From the NCBI RefSeq assembly GCF_008831285.2, contig NC_045138.2:33575934-33639933 (forward strand): DNA of 64,000 bases, written 5' to 3'. The notes beneath the pieces are model-generated. The model did not search any database. It was not told the DNA's origin and worked only from the letters and a program-made list of their open reading frames with translations. Positions 28,901-48,500 of the stretch are shown here, in pieces; position 1 is the stretch's first letter; every line of letters starts with the position of its first letter. Made by a program: the position numbers and the translations under genes. Source of the DNA: Nymphaea colorata. Taxonomy: Eukaryota > Streptophyta > Magnoliopsida > Nymphaeales > Nymphaeaceae.

Positions 28901-29500
28901 GTGTCGAAAGTTCTTCTTTAAGGGCAACGTGGCATTTGTTCAACCCACTCCTGAAAAAATGCAATATACAAAGGAGAAGCCGTGGAGCCGAGACGGCACA
29001 CAGTGCGTCCGGTGAGTCAAACCGAACACGCCCACGCGTTGACCACAAGCGCAAGCTACCAGCTTTGACTTGAGCGACATCGATCTTTTGCTTCTTCTGC
29101 GGGGCCCACCTGGCCATCGAAACGGCGAATGGTGGGGCCCTTTTCCCTCCCGCTGGCTGCTATATCCCATGCAATTCGCAACTTCATCCTCCTCCCTTCG
29201 TTTTCTTTGTGCCTCCTCCTTCCTTCCTTCCTTCCTTCCTTCCTTCCTTCCTTCCTTTCTTTTTCCCCCCGTCAGCCCCTTATATGCCCGAAGCTCCACG
29301 CAGTCTTTCCTTTTAACGGCGAACAAGGCCATCGAGTTCTTTAATTTGCATGTTTAGCATGCCTTATGTTGATCTTCAGCGCGTGTAGATAGTTCTCAAG
29401 GTCCCTTACATTACATGACCGCGGCAACAAATAGTGTGGATGTAGATGCATCAAATTTGAAGACAATAGCTAGCCAGGCAGATCATGAACCGCTTTTGAG
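22980..29500. other. Large intergenic region between RLK-C and RLK-D (head-to-head)
   Basis: About 6.5 kb, AT-rich, holding the two divergent promoters. No gene recognised. Short direct repeats of GTGTTTGGATCCAAAA occur at about 28558 and 28599. A (TTCC)n tract lies near the RLK-D end. The open frame at 27457-27936 shows no recognisable domain. Confidence 0.5.
29219..29257 (+). repeat. (TTCC)n microsatellite upstream of RLK-D
   Basis: About nine perfect TTCC units, roughly 245 nt upstream of the RLK-D start codon, in a pyrimidine-rich stretch that may be promoter or leader. Confidence 0.95.
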
Positions 29501-35503
<6,003 letters not shown>

Positions 35504-38500
35504 GTTTTGCTCAACAACATTACCAGTTTGTAAGAAGATTGCTACGAAACTGATTCGGGTTGCTCAGTGCTTCGTGTCTGTTGTTGAGTGAGTCTACCTC
35601 ACATAGATTATTGTTTTGTTTTTTGTGATTTTTTCCGTCAGTGGGTTGGACCAAGCTTCTTCATTCTTTCCGGCGAACGTCCTCCCAAGAGTTAGCAGTA
35701 CTGATTTCATCGAATGTTCAGAACTCTAAAACGTCGCCTCACCTTACAAACACAGCTAGCCTGAAAATTCGTGCTTAATTGATTTTATTTTGATCCCCTT
35801 TGGAACAGAGAACTTGATCTATTGCTCTAAACAATTAACATTTAAACAAAAACTGTTGTTTTGATGAATGATTGAGACTTGATGATCTGGATAGTGGCCC
35901 TAATTACTCCCTGCTAGCGCCTCAAGCGAGGACCAACCATTTAACTCTCAAATCAAGTAGAAGTGGGTACGTTGTGTTAACTCGAGGACAAACCAGCCCC
36001 CACGACATATGCTTTCCTTGTTCGTGCAAATTATTATCCAGCAGAAACACAACACACAAAGAGGCAAAAAACAGATAGAAGACACAACTGTCACTCTTTC
36101 GCTTCCCCAAGTGAAGCACATAGCAGAAACAAGCTACTAGTGCAGACAAGAAGACACAGAACAGAGTTCTGCAAATGAAAAAAAAAACCCACTTTCATTT
36201 TTTCTCACTGACAGGAGCTACAGTCAAATTGTCTTATCTAGGCATACACAAAGGGCAATTAACACTGACATGGAATGGAAGGAGTAAAACAGGGAACAGT
36301 TCCGGTTCACTAGAATCAGACAACCAAAAACATCACACCCATGAAGAAATTGCATCATATTCAGTCACCCTGTTGCTACCATTATCTCATAACACTTTGC
36401 ACGCCTCTGAGGTAGTAATATAATTTCAGCTCATGTCTTTTCCAGATCATGTTCAGGAAATTAAGGGCTTGCTATCCTCGCTCGCCCTGAATCACTTCCA
36501 TCCAAACGATTCTCAAACAAGTGATAGAACCAATGATGGTAGCCGAGAACTCCGATAATGCTCATCCGTCATTGTGGACCTCTTTAAATGGAGACCGTAT
36601 TTGACAGATTATGTTACTTGCTCAAGCAATGGCTCTCCATGTTCGTTCTTGAGCCCTTCGCAGTTGGGGGGATACGAAAACGAAAGGTATCAAAAACTGA
36701 TCAAGTTTTAACTTTTTGCATGTGAATCGAGCTCGCACCTGTGAGCAATATAAACAGTCCCGCTGCAAATTAAGTGTGATCACACCCACCATGAGAGGTG
36801 GACTTGCCTATTTGTAAGACTCTTTTTCCATATTGTGCGACTGGGTTGGGGAGGGCCAGGTGGCTGCTGCCCATGTGAACACTGGTGAACCGCATCGCAC
36901 CGACTTCTCGCTTGGCTCTACTTGCTGAAAAGTCCTTTATTCTTCATGTCATGGGAACAAGTGGTCTAGAATCTAGATTATGCCGAAGACTACAACTTTA
37001 TAAATTATGAAAGAACACCGAAGTTTCAGTAAATAATAGATTGCCTATCAACTTATAAGAGTTAATAAATAGATGCTCAAGTTGCAACAAAAACTACCAA
37101 AGAACCGCCAAAGAAACAGTTAAATTTTGACGCAAAATTGCAAAAACCCTTTTCATAAAGAACCACTCCTTCTTCGACCGACCAAACATATTTTCATTTT
37201 AAAGAAAGTTATTTTGTCATTTTATATCAGAAAATATCGTTTTTTGTCTGTTGGCATCTCTTTGAGAAGCTTTCTCAAAGATTAAGTCCCTTTCTTACAT
37301 CTGTTTGTTAACTTTTAAAAGTTGACTGTGATTCGTTATGTACCCAAATGCTAGGCATCTTAGTTTTGTTTTTCTTTAATATAGTATTTTCGTTTCTCCT
37401 TTTCATTTATGAAAATTTTACGCCTAATGTTTAGACGAAGCTTCCATGGGACTCGACCGATTTTTAGATTTGAAGCAGAATCCAGGTCCACACTCAGATG
37501 CCTTGTCAACCTCGAAAATCAGCAACACCCCCAACCATTACCAGTTCACATAACTCGATAGCTAATACCAGTTCTACATGGATCTTTAGGTTTTTTGAGT
37601 TTAGAAAGTTAGATCTACGGAGCCCATGGCAATTTCCTACTTGACTCCATCAAACCAAGTACTCCAAGATCGATCAACATAGCTTATCCCAATTCCATAA
37701 ACCTCATGGCAGCTATTGAATCATTGAAATTTTCGACCCGAATAAGTGTGTTCATCTTTGAAAATTCATACCAAAACCTGTTTGTGTTTTTGACCCAGTT
37801 TATCTAATCTAACCACATTGAGTTCATGCCAACAAACCTATATCTACTCATTCAGACATTCTTGGTTTGGCCCCACTTTACAATAACGGATACAGTCTTT
37901 CTTTGTCACTTCAATGTTTTTGCCCCCTAAGAGCTGAGTGGAAAAGGTGATGGTGGAGCTGCCGTCTACCACCACAGAGACAAAAGTTGAAATTAAATCT
38001 ATTTCCCTTGCTGAACCTAGTGAATCCATTAAAAAATACTTGAAGGAATTCGAAGTATAATTTTAGGAAGTGAAAATGGAAAACGGAGAACGTACTAAGC
38101 TAGCGTGATAAGACTCAAAATTATGATTCAAACAGAAGCTTTCAAGTAGAATTCTATTTTCTATAATCTGAAAGCCGGAATGCAGTATAAGTAGATGGAA
38201 ATTCTTTCTTCTTTTTTTCTTTATAGATGTCTCACTGGAGTTGTACATCCGTAATTTTCAAAAAGATCGCCGATGTCTTTCATTTTACGTTACACACGAC
38301 TCAGATCACTTGATTTCGATTGCCTTCATCACACGGTGCAGACCGTCCCGATCAAAACCAAAGAAGAAACGTGAAGGAGAAAAAAGCAGAAACGAGAAAA
38401 CGACGAGGGGACTCAAGTCGGGCTCAGGCGCCGACGTCCTAAGTCGGTGTTCCGACTACGACCCACCTCACCCCGGAAACTTCCTCCACTTCCCGTTTCT

Positions 38501-38879
38501 AACCGAACCAAGAGCGACCCATCTCTCTAAAGGCCATTGATCTTCACTCAACTGGCAACTCCTGGCCTCTCAACTAGCTAGGTTCCCCAGAAATTAACCA
38601 ACCCCTTTCTCTCCCAGCAACTTCCTGGAAGCACGCTGCATTCACGTCCAGATTCGTCGCCACCGTCATGGAAAAGAGAGGTAGACAGCCAAGCTCGCCT
38701 TTATGTATCTTATTTAAAGAGCCAACCCATTCGCTTCCCTCTCTAAGAAGAAACCTGGTATTGACTTCGGTTGGTTCGATCTTCCTTTCCTTCTTTCAGA
38801 TAAAACAGGAAGGAGGCGTCCGACCGCCTTCTTTCTTGCTTGCGTTTTTTTATTGGTTTCTCCTTTAGTAAGGCGATCA
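35504..38879. other. Intergenic region between RLK-D and the EF-hand gene (copy 1)
   Basis: Presumed RLK-D 3' UTR, then AT-rich DNA without recognisable genes. The last few hundred bases become less AT-rich and hold the TATA-like element and leader of the EF-hand gene. Confidence 0.5.
38711..38718 (+). promoter_or_regulatory. Probable TATA box of the EF-hand gene (copy 1)
   Basis: TATTTAAA about 160 nt upstream of the ATG at 38880. It would put the transcription start near 38745 and leave a 5' leader of roughly 135 nt. Position and sequence only; no transcript data. Confidence 0.45.
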
Positions 38880-39212
38880 ATGGAGAACTTCCAAGACTTG
38901 CTACCGGTGATGGGGGAGAAGCTGGGATCGCAGGGGCTGATGGAGGAGCTGTGCAGTGGGTTCAGGCTGCTGATGGACCAGCAGCGAGGGGTGATCACGC
39001 CGGAAAGCCTGAGGAGAAATGCCGGGGAGGCTCTGGGGATGAAGGGAATGACGGAGGAGGAGGCGGTGGAGATGGTGAGGGAGGGAGATTTGGACGGTGA
39101 CGGCGCTCTCAGCCAGATGGAATTCTGCGTCCTCATGGTCAGGCTGAGCCCGGAGGTGATGCAAAGGTCGTGGAGTCTGCTGGCGCAAGGGTTGGAAAAT
39201 CTTGGTCACTAG
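38880..39212 (+). CDS. KIC/KRP1-like small EF-hand calcium-binding protein (copy 1)
   Basis: Single exon, 110 residues. One canonical EF-hand loop lies at residues 70-81 (D-L-D-G-D-G, then E at position 12), followed by FCVLMVRLSPE. The N-terminal half reads DLLPVMGEKL, then GFRLLMD and ESLRRNA. This pattern is that of the plant KIC (KCBP-interacting Ca2+ binding), KRP1 and PBP1 proteins, which use a single functional EF-hand to bind targets such as the kinesin KCBP or the PINOID kinase. ATG 38880 is the first ATG in the frame; the frame stays open further upstream but has no ATG. A TATA-like TATTTAAA lies at 38711-38718. The target partner here is not known. A paralogue lies at 62506-62856 on the other strand. 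Confidence 0.9.
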   Translation: MENFQDLLPVMGEKLGSQGLMEELCSGFRLLMDQQRGVITPESLRRNAGEALGMKGMTEEEAVEMVREGDLDGDGALSQMEFCVLMVRLSPEVMQRSWSLLAQGLENLGH

Positions 39213-39977
39213 CTCACTCACTCTCTCTGCGCATCGAGAATATAATCGTCGTTTTGGTCACAGCTTTTTAACAGGAGTTTTGGGTGCATTAGCCGGATTC
39301 TATTTTAGCAGTCCACTTGATTGTATGTGAATAAGAACGTTAACGTAATTGATTCTGCCAATATTATTTCTCTTGTCTATTTGCATTCATAATCAATCTC
39401 GGTCACCCGGAAGTCTGAGGAAATTTTCAATTCTTCGGTCTGGTTTTTTCTTTCCTTTGGAGAAATCTTCGACATGTACACATGGTCCGACTCAGTTTAA
39501 GTTCGTGAACGGAATCCACAAAAATGCAGATCGCAAACCGGATAAAAGACCAAGATTAGAATAGAAGTCTACAACTCGTAATCTCAAAGGCCAAATTGCC
39601 GCAAAAATGTAAATAAGTGTAATGGATCGAAGTTAAGTTAAAACACAAGTTTCCTGGTTTAATCTTCTTTCTTCAGGTTTTGACAGTGATGAGAGAGGAG
39701 TCCATGGAAACTGGAACCTTGTGATGGTCATGGCCTACACAACAGCACCGATCCCTCGATATAAACAGCCCTCAAAGACTTGCAGGTCGCCGCAGCTTTA
39801 TACTTTGTGGCCGCGAAAGTGTTGAGTCATTTCCCGTGGTTGGTCCTTTAACGTGATCATGTTATGGAACTTAAAGTATATAGACTTCTTCAAAGGCTTG
39901 CACGGCTTTTCCTCCAAGGCATTGTTTGATGGCAAAAGTTTTGCCAAAAGAGTCCAGTTTCACCGATCTCATCTTTT

Positions 39978-40079
39978 GCCTATTTTTTTAAACAAGACTT
40001 CCTCAGGTCTTTGATCTCCTCCTCTTGGCCTATTTTTTTAAACAAGACTTCCTCAGGTCTTTGATCTCCTCCTCTTGGC
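39978..40079 (+). repeat. Perfect 50-bp tandem duplication
   Basis: Two identical 50-nt copies, 39978-40027 and 40028-40077, with two more matching bases. The unit begins GCCTATTTTTTTAAACAAGA and ends CTCCTCTTG. No mismatches, so the duplication is recent or an assembly artefact. Confidence 0.97.
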
Positions 40080-40230
40080 TGTTTCGCGCTTCTTCCCGGC
40101 GCTGTTCATGCGCTTTGTAGTTGAGCCCGTTTTACGACTGTTCAGATAATCTCATTAAGCATACATACCGTACGGTCTTAAAAGACACTTTTAAAGTTCA
40201 TTTTTAAATTTGAATAAATAAACGACTAAC

Positions 40231-40233
<3 letters not shown>

Positions 40234-40295
<62 letters not shown>
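40234..40295 (+). repeat. (TA)n microsatellite
   Basis: About 31 uninterrupted TA units. Confidence 0.98.
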
Positions 40296-40297
<2 letters not shown>

Positions 40298-41673
40298 GGT
40301 TGAGAGAAAAATCAGAAAAAAAAAAGATATGATATGACAAAAATATCCATCAATTTCCCTCATGATTGAGCTGGGCCGGAGCCATCATCAATATATGGTA
40401 TTATTAAACATATCTCTTGCATAGGGCAGTATGCTATGAAAGGCCAAAAGGTTTCACTGTCGGTAAAAAAAAAAAAAAACATAACTTTATTTTGAATATT
40501 CTATAAGTTCTTTCACTTAATCTAACATTGAAGGTGATGATAATATGATTAATTAAGCAGCGAAAATATGTTAAAAATTAGCCATCTTCACTGACGGAGC
40601 AATGGCTCATACAAGGCCAGCAAACAAGCAATGATGGATATGGTTATATGTTTAGATTAACTTAACACTTGTAAACTGATCGTCCTTGAGGTATTTGGTT
40701 GAATTTTGCGGGCATGAAAATGTCAAAAAGGTCTAAAGTGTAGTCTTATCAAACAAATCTAAGTAAAAGGGTATATATCCGACGGTGAGATTCAACAAGA
40801 GCTAACTAAAACATTAAGATACGAAAAGTTGTACATGGGCTTATAGTCGACCATGGCTGGCCTCGTTTGATTGATCTTTCAACAGTAGATCAAACCGTTA
40901 ATCATAATCAGCCATTTTAATCCAACTAGGAAGCACTTGGCGGAAATGAGTAACTTCTCAAAGTCTCTCGTTGGAGAAGCCACAGCAAGCCCCTACTGGC
41001 TACTAGCACGGAAGGTGGGGCACCCTAATTCCTCAAATCTCATAGATCCTCTACCTCAATACTTGAAAGAAAAATTCCAACCACTCATTAAGCAAGAAAC
41101 AGTATTGGTCTTCGGATATCATTTGAAATCATGGGCAGCAATTATCTGATTTATGATCAAGGCCAAATTGTTTATCATGGCGAAATAGCGAAAACAGTGA
41201 ATCATTTGGAGTTGCTGTTTTGATTGTTTTCAAATGCTCTAAGCTTCAATTCGAACACACACACAGGGTGGCAAACCATTGCAAATGCCTGCAGATTCGG
41301 TTAGCAAATTTACCAACTGCTAAGTTTCCAACGAAGCCATTTGGACAAGGTGCAAAAAGTGACAACTTCCAGTCACTCAAAAAATTTCCTCTTGTTTCTG
41401 GTGATCTTTCTCGCCAAAGTTACTTCTTAATTGCACACTTCGTGGAAAGAAAGTTATGAGTCGAATCCCGCCGTTTGGATGTGTTTATGAACAAACATCT
41501 CCATGTCAAATGTGTGCCCAAAAGAGGTAGAGAACAACAAACCAAAATACATTTACCACAAAAAATAATACATCTCACAGACGACAGGAATCAAATTATA
41601 CTTCAAAAAATAACCAGAAATGTTCAGAGAATGACGCTCATACAATGATGTGATTCAAAAAACATAGCCAACT

Positions 41674-44600
41674 TCAAGCAGACCCCTTGAGTTTATTTGC
41701 AATGCCAGCAATATACTTGCCCTGGTGGAAAGCCTGTTCCAGTTCGAGCTCAGTTGGCTGTCTGGAACCATCACCAGCGTAGGTGCCTGCACCATACGGA
41801 CTCCCGCCTTTGACATGCTCCATCTCAAACATTCCAGCTCCAAACGTGTACCCCATAGGTACATATATCATTCCATGATGAACCAGCTGAGTGATGGCTG
41901 TCAAGCTGCATAAAAAAACAGACAACTAAAGCTGGAGTAAACAAATATAATAAAGACACGGCAACTACAGTCTAAAATTCTTAACTAAAGTTAAGAATAT
42001 AAGCATGCAAGCAAGCGAGTCATCCACCATATGCAAGGAGGTCAAAGAAAAAATTTCACACCCTCGAGCCTGATGGACACAGGACAAACATATGATACAG
42101 GCCAGGCTTCTGTAGATGAGGGATGGAAGATAAACATATAATACAGGTCAGGCTTCTGCAGATGAAGACCAGGGTGAGAAGGTCTTGCCAATTAGTATAC
42201 GATGGCCTGATGTTTTCCGACATAGATAATCTTTTTCTAATCGCCACCAGGGATACAGAATTAATTGAAGTAATTCAGAGATGATGTTATATTTGATCCA
42301 TCCTCCTGAAGTGCCCTTCCCTGGTAAGGATTCTTAATATTGCAAATGTACCATGACCTCGACGCAGAATGTATTGATGCTTCTAAGGTGCTACATAACC
42401 TCAACTATAAAGCAGACAATTTTCTGTATGTGGACTTGTTTCCCATATGAAACATATGATGTGATGGTCGTGACCATACGAATAACATATACCTAGCGTG
42501 GTTAACGCTTGAGATGGCAAGGTCTTAATATACAACTAAACAAACAAGTCAAAACCTAAATAATTGGTGCAAAATAATTCAACTGTTTGGTCCAAAGACA
42601 AAAGCTACTCACGCTGTGGTCTCTTGCCCACCACCCTGTGATCCTGTGCTGTAGAAAATGCCTGCAGGCTTGCCAGCAAGTTGCTGGGTTCTCCACAATC
42701 CACCGGTTGCATCAAGGAAAGCCTTAAATTGAGCTGCCATCATCCCAAACCTTGTTGGAAAGCCAAATATGAGACCATCGGCCTCTGCAAGCTCACTGGG
42801 GCTTATGATTGGTGCATCACCTTTCGGTGGCGCACTCATCTTCGCAAGAACATCATCAGAAAGTGTCTCTGGAACCTGTAAATGAGATAAAGGTGAACTT
42901 ATCGTGCATACTATTGTCACGAGAACTCTATATTTATTTTTCCTTGACATCATTATTAGTTACTTACCTGCCACACCTTGGCTTCTACACCTTCCACAGA
43001 TGAAGCACCCTTCTTGATTGCTTCAGCAAGTTTCTCAACATGACCATACATAGAGTAGTATCTGCATGTGATGAAATTAAGAGCCTCATAGTGCAGTCTT
43101 GTGAAAACCTTAAAAAATCTCGCAAGCAAAACTGATTCAGCCAATAAAAAGTTTTAGACTGGGACACACAAATGTAACTTTGCATTAGCAACAGCAATTT
43201 CCATGGTCACCGACTAAAGAGGCTATCTCAAGTTAAAACTCGTGTAGTGATGGATTTACAAGTCTTGAATATAGGATAGGAGAATATATGCTACATGGCA
43301 AACAGATCCTGCAGAGCAGTACACATGTGAGAAGAATACAGTTGCGTTACAATTAGTGATTAACCATAAAAAGAGCTAAACAGTTTCTCATAAGCTTATT
43401 TTCACACAATTGTAACAAATCAACAAATAAGATCAAGAAATGATGAATAGACTGCCGGAAATCAAGAAGCCTGAAGCAGAATTTGAGAAATGTCGAGGAA
43501 AACTTTTCTTTAATTGTAACCTATAGATTGTAGGATCTTTTCATATGCAACATGTAAAGAATAACCATACATAAAGTCATAATTTGACCTTGAGGCTTGC
43601 TTAAAACTGTGTACAGCGAGGGGAATTGCACCCTGCTCTATCGAGCAGCATATCAAGGCAATGTTTTCACAGGTCTAGGAGATTTCTTTTGTAAACCTAT
43701 TTGTCAAAAAATGAAAACATAATAAAAACGATCAGTTACTACTGAAAAATTAACTTGGATAGTTCATGCCGTTTCGGACTTCTAGGACAGAGTATCATGA
43801 GGTTCTTATACTAAAGAAAAGAGCAAAAAGGAATTACAATTTCAATTCGCCTTGTGAGAGTGGCACTAGGATCTCCAAAATTAGTCTCGAAGAAGGAACC
43901 AAGACCTGAAAGTTACCGACCAAGGAACAAAGGAAAAAAAGGGACTCCGATATCAAGTACATGGCCAGTGATGAATATTTGCTATATTTTTAGACTGCTA
44001 CGTGGAACCCAAGACCTAACTTTCGAGAATAACGGATGCAGATGAAAATATCCTGACATGATTCCTCGTGGAAAAGTTGAAGTTGCACTGCCACGAATTG
44101 GCTACCAGTACTGAAACAACTATAACCATCTTCAATCCCCAAACTAATCACGATACCTTTTTATTGCTAACAGGCAAAGCGAAAAGGACAACTGAGAAAC
44201 AAACAAAGGTCCACCTGGAATTTCACCACCGTCTCCCCCAGCCTATATAGGACAGTTGGTGACAACCATAAAAAAGAAGGAAGGTGAAATATTGGTCACA
44301 ACGAGAACCATGTCGCACAGTTGCTCGACCAATGAGCGCATGTAAGTGATATGACAAGCCACACTTTCCGAAAATTGGAAGCGCAACATGAAGAAAAAGG
44401 CAAGGTTTCTTCGCTTTGCATCAAACATCCACTTGCAGTAATGGTTCGAAAACTCCACGAAGTAATAGTCAAAAAAACAATCCGGCGGATGAAAAAAGGA
44501 GAAAAGGACGAATGACAATTATGTCCTAAATAAAACATAAATTCGAACAGCCAATATCAGTAAATTGTGCTTTAATAAAATTTAAAAGCTTTATTGTAAA

Positions 44601-45408
44601 AGATAAATGCCCGTCAAAGGACCCGGAAGAAAGCAAGAGAACCCAAATATGGAAAGAAGGCCAAAATTCTCAACGACGGATACTCGGACACAAACTGTTA
44701 AAGTCCCTATGAACGTCGTAAGAAAAGAAACATTTTCGGCTTTAGCCATAACCTGGTCACATTGCCGAACATCCAGAGTGTGAACGCCACAGAGATGAGT
44801 AGCATTGGATGGGTCATCTAAACTACCAAATCTCAAATGATTAAAAGGAAAAAAGGAATAGAAAAACCCGAAAGAAAAGGCTAGTTTGGATCCAATTTAA
44901 TAACTGAAATAGATCAGTAGAGCGCTGAAAAGGAAATTGCAGAAAGAAACGAATGTAATTTTCCTTTTCTGTGGAAGAACGAAGGCTAAGTGCGAGAGAG
45001 AAGACGTGATCCGGAAAAAGAAAAATCTGATCTAGGTGTTCAAAACATGAGGAAAGGGGAAATGATCCCCAAGAATGCTTGCAGAACTGGATCAAAGTTC
45101 AAAATAGGAGAAACGCAACCAAGAAGAAAACGAAACAGAGCAAATCCGTCACGGAAGGAAATTCCAGAAGCTCGTCGAAAAGCAAGAAGAAAAAAAAAAA
45201 CTCAAAGACACCAGATCATGGGTCTCGATGGAAAATGCGGTGAGGGAATGGTCACTCCTAACCCAAAAAAGCCCGGAAATCATAGTCGAAATTTCCCAGA
45301 CAAAACGATCCGGGAGACCTGGAAAGCAAATAGTCTAACAAGGGGAAGAATAGTGGAGGAAACAGCCGCAAGAAGAAACGCTTACACAATGTAAACTTTG
45401 GTGGCCAT
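41674..45408 (-). CDS. FQR1: NAD(P)H:quinone oxidoreductase, FQR1/WrbA-type flavodoxin-like
   Basis: Model: complement(join(41674..41905, 42613..42875, 42968..43061, 45386..45408)), 203 residues, matching the usual length of about 204 for FQR1. Exon 1 encodes only MATKVYIV. The FMN-binding loop [14 protein letters not shown] follows at the start of exon 2. Exon 3 carries [20 protein letters not shown] and [12 protein letters not shown]. Exon 4 carries the family-typical GMIYVPMGY and [18 protein letters not shown]1 proteins bind FMN and transfer two electrons from NAD(P)H to quinones, avoiding semiquinone radicals; the Arabidopsis gene is a primary auxin-response gene. Intron 1 is long, about 2.3 kb. 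All splice sites are GT-AG and phases join cleanly. The symbol names the family; orthology is inferred. Confidence 0.95.
42085..42167 (+). repeat. Imperfect direct repeat in FQR1-like intron 3
   Basis: Two copies of about 37 nt at 42085-42120 and 42130-42167, sharing AAACATATRATACAGG and CAGGCTTCTGYAGATGA, offset by about 46 nt. Confidence 0.8.
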
Positions 45409-45503
45409 TATCGAAGGACTCTTCGAGATTCTTCCTTCCACTTTGCTCCTCGGGTCTGCCAGAAATGGAATGAGATGAAATGGAAACGGGAGGGAAGACA
45501 GGG

Positions 45504-45512
45504 TATTTATGG
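45504..45512 (-). promoter_or_regulatory. Probable TATA box of the FQR1-like gene
   Basis: On the minus strand this reads CCATAAATA, followed by a pyrimidine-rich leader (CCTGTCTTCCCTCCCG) and the ATG at 45408 about 95 nt downstream. Spacing suits a short 5' UTR. No further evidence. Confidence 0.5.
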
Positions 45513-48500
45513 ACCTCCTGCCTGCCCCGCTGACCCACCCTCTTAATATCATTATCAATCAATTCTAATTAATTAAATGAATAACTTATTTCTTTCGAAT
45601 GCTTCCGGGGGTTGATATCTGCTGCTTCTCTCAGCTTTCCTTATAAAATTAAAAAAAGTAATTCAATTATCTTTATACCCCTGAACTTAAAAGGTTTTAC
45701 CTTCAGCTGTCCCCTTTAATTTCTAAAGCGGAAAACGGATTGATTAATTAAGAGAGAGGTATTTTGGTCTTTTTGTAGTGTTATTATTATTTTTTTCACT
45801 TTTATTGGTGTAGTTATTTTTACTAACAAACCCCATTACACTCTCAATTGCATTGAATGTATTGAATGAAAAAAAAAAAATTATAAAATGATCATGTGAC
45901 TCTTTCGTTATGTTCATATGCGACCTCCTTATTCCTAATCTCAATTATTTATATGAATCATTAGTCTTAAGCAAGAATATTTTAGTGACGCCACGGCAAC
46001 CTTCTGGCACACACCTGCCTTCTCATTTCGGCTTCCATGAGCCGTTCATCTTGACCGAGGCCCCGAACGTTCGGGCGCGTCGGGGCACGCGAGCCGTTGG
46101 ATGGAGCGACTCCACCGGTCGCCGGAGCCTGATCGAAGCGTGACGCAGAGGTGACGGGGGCATTTTTGGTACTGGAAGACAATGGAGGCCCGATATCGTC
46201 ATTTTGGAGGAGAAATCAGAAACTAGTTCACGATTTTCCGGGGATATTTTATTCTTTCTTTTCTTTTCCCAGGAAAACTGCCGTGCAGATTAGATTGTTA
46301 GTCAACTGATGGACCTTCCGGGGTAGTTGGTGGCACTGACCGGCTGCCATTGGATCGGGTCGGAGCTCACTTATCCGCATGGCATTATAAATTAGATCCA
46401 TTTAAGGATCCGCTTACAGACAGCGCAGGGTTGTCTCCCGTCCCGTTCGAGCTCCTCCTTCCCAAATATTTGCTCCGAAGAAATTAAAAATTATAACAAA
46501 AAAGAAATCAAATTTCATGAATGTGGTGCATTTTTTTGCCACGAAGTTGGCTGGTTTTCTGGTTTAGTAATCAGAAGGTAAGAAGAGGCACGCATGAAGA
46601 ATCCACTCATGCCAATTATGATGGTTGCATGTGACCGTATAATGAATTTTCCCCACCCCCTCATGAGAATCGGAATAATTGTTAATACATATGTGGTCAC
46701 TCTTCTCTTATTTAATCATATCTTATCCATTAATAAGGCACTTTTTCTTTTATATATATATGTGTGTGTATTTTTTCAGATTTGATCGTGCACGTTGTTT
46801 ATACGAATGAGTTGGAACTTGGAACTCTTATTTGATGGGCATTCAACCAGAAGGGATGTGAATTTGAGATTAGTGTTTTTTTTTTTTTTTTTTGGTATAT
46901 GTCAAACTTGTATTAAGAATGTTTACTTAGGGGAACCTAATAATTTCTCTCAAGACCATATTCTTATGCCACCAACATTCTAAGATGCTTGTATGAATAA
47001 TGGTGCTGCTACATCACATCTCATTGTCAGTATGTCCAACCTAAGCTTTGATTGTTGTTCTTTTATTATTGTTAATGAAACTGTGAAACTAACCTTTTAT
47101 GAATAATGTGCCTTTAGAAAAACATAATGTTCTTGTTACTTACTCTGCATTACAAATTGGATTTACAAAATCAACGCTCTAAGTTGAACAAACTTACAAC
47201 GTTGCTTCAAGACAGGTAGAGATGGACCTGGAACTTGGGACCGAAATACATACATCCGAAATGAGATCCAGATCCAAATTTGAATGGGCCCCACTAAAAA
47301 AGTGGGACCCACACCACGGTCGTCCTGTCCTCACCTCATCATCCACTATCGCCGGAACAGGACCGACAAAAAAGATTGATTCTAGAAGAAGTGCTCCTTT
47401 AAAGTTTTTTTTTTTTTTTTTATCCTTTTCACCGTACCCTTATTGTTGTTAATTTACATGCTTTCTGCTCTCTGTTTTTTTTTAATTTAAAAAAAAAACA
47501 AGAAAAAAAATTGTTTCATTTGTATTGTATTTCATTGTTAGTTTTATTATAATGACTTTTTTAATTAATAAATTTTAACCATCGAATAGCATACCACAGA
47601 ATCCAAATCTCGTTTCCCACTCTTTTGTTCACACAAGTGGTGACATAAGATATCCAACAAGATCAAGGCAAAGCCAAGGGGGGCGGTTGGGGCCCTGGCA
47701 CCCCTTAAAAAAAATAAAAAATTTACATATATAAAAATAATATTTTATTTTTATCCAAATTTTAAAAACAAGTAGAGTATTTCATATACATACTTCCCCG
47801 GCTTCATCGCAGGTGATGACCCATCAACAGGAACCGGCACACTCTATTAAACATAAATTTTATCTCATGAATCAACCATGGTGAAGTTTTCTCTCTAGTA
47901 CTGTATTGTGCGTCTCTTTTAACCAAATTTACTTTAAACACAAAAAAAAAAAAAAAAAAAAAAAGTCCCGGACATTTTAGTTCCACGCACAGGTAAGGTG
48001 AACCCCGGGGAATTTTTGTCTTTCGACTTCTTTTCATTGAAGTGGGCATTCAAGGAAGTGGATCCCCTTGCTTTCTCAAGACCATTAGTCCAGGTTTGCG
48101 GCGAGCTTCGTACAAAAAATAATAAAAAAGAAACGGTGGAAAATGAATAATTTATATCTTCGACACACAGCGCATCATCCATCTATATTAAAAATGTTAA
48201 TAAACCGAAAGAAGCAAGCTCTGTAGCTAATCAGACTTTTTGTATCACATGAAAACGAAGAAATCAAGAAGGTGACAAATAAGAAGATGATGCATGTTCC
48301 CTCCATGATGCAATGTGCCCTTTTGTTTCGGGGTTGAATGGAAAGGGAATATTCATTGGAATGAACAGTTCATGACGTGTGGTCGCTAGGATGATTTTGC
48401 AAACGACGACAAGGAAATGGACCAGCGACACTGTTTGAACAATTCACAAATTCACCAAACATTGCCTGTAAGAGAGCACCATGTTTAAACTACTTCCCTG

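Larger units (their letters stand above)
39213..41673. other. Intergenic region between the EF-hand gene and the FQR1-like gene
   Basis: No gene recognised. Contains a 50-bp tandem duplication and a long (TA)n tract, listed separately, and the presumed 3' UTRs of the two converging genes. Confidence 0.5.

Noticed and set aside
22980-29500. LTR retrotransposon in the largest gap of the RLK cluster
   Set aside because: No reverse transcriptase, integrase or gag motif and no paired terminal repeats were seen.
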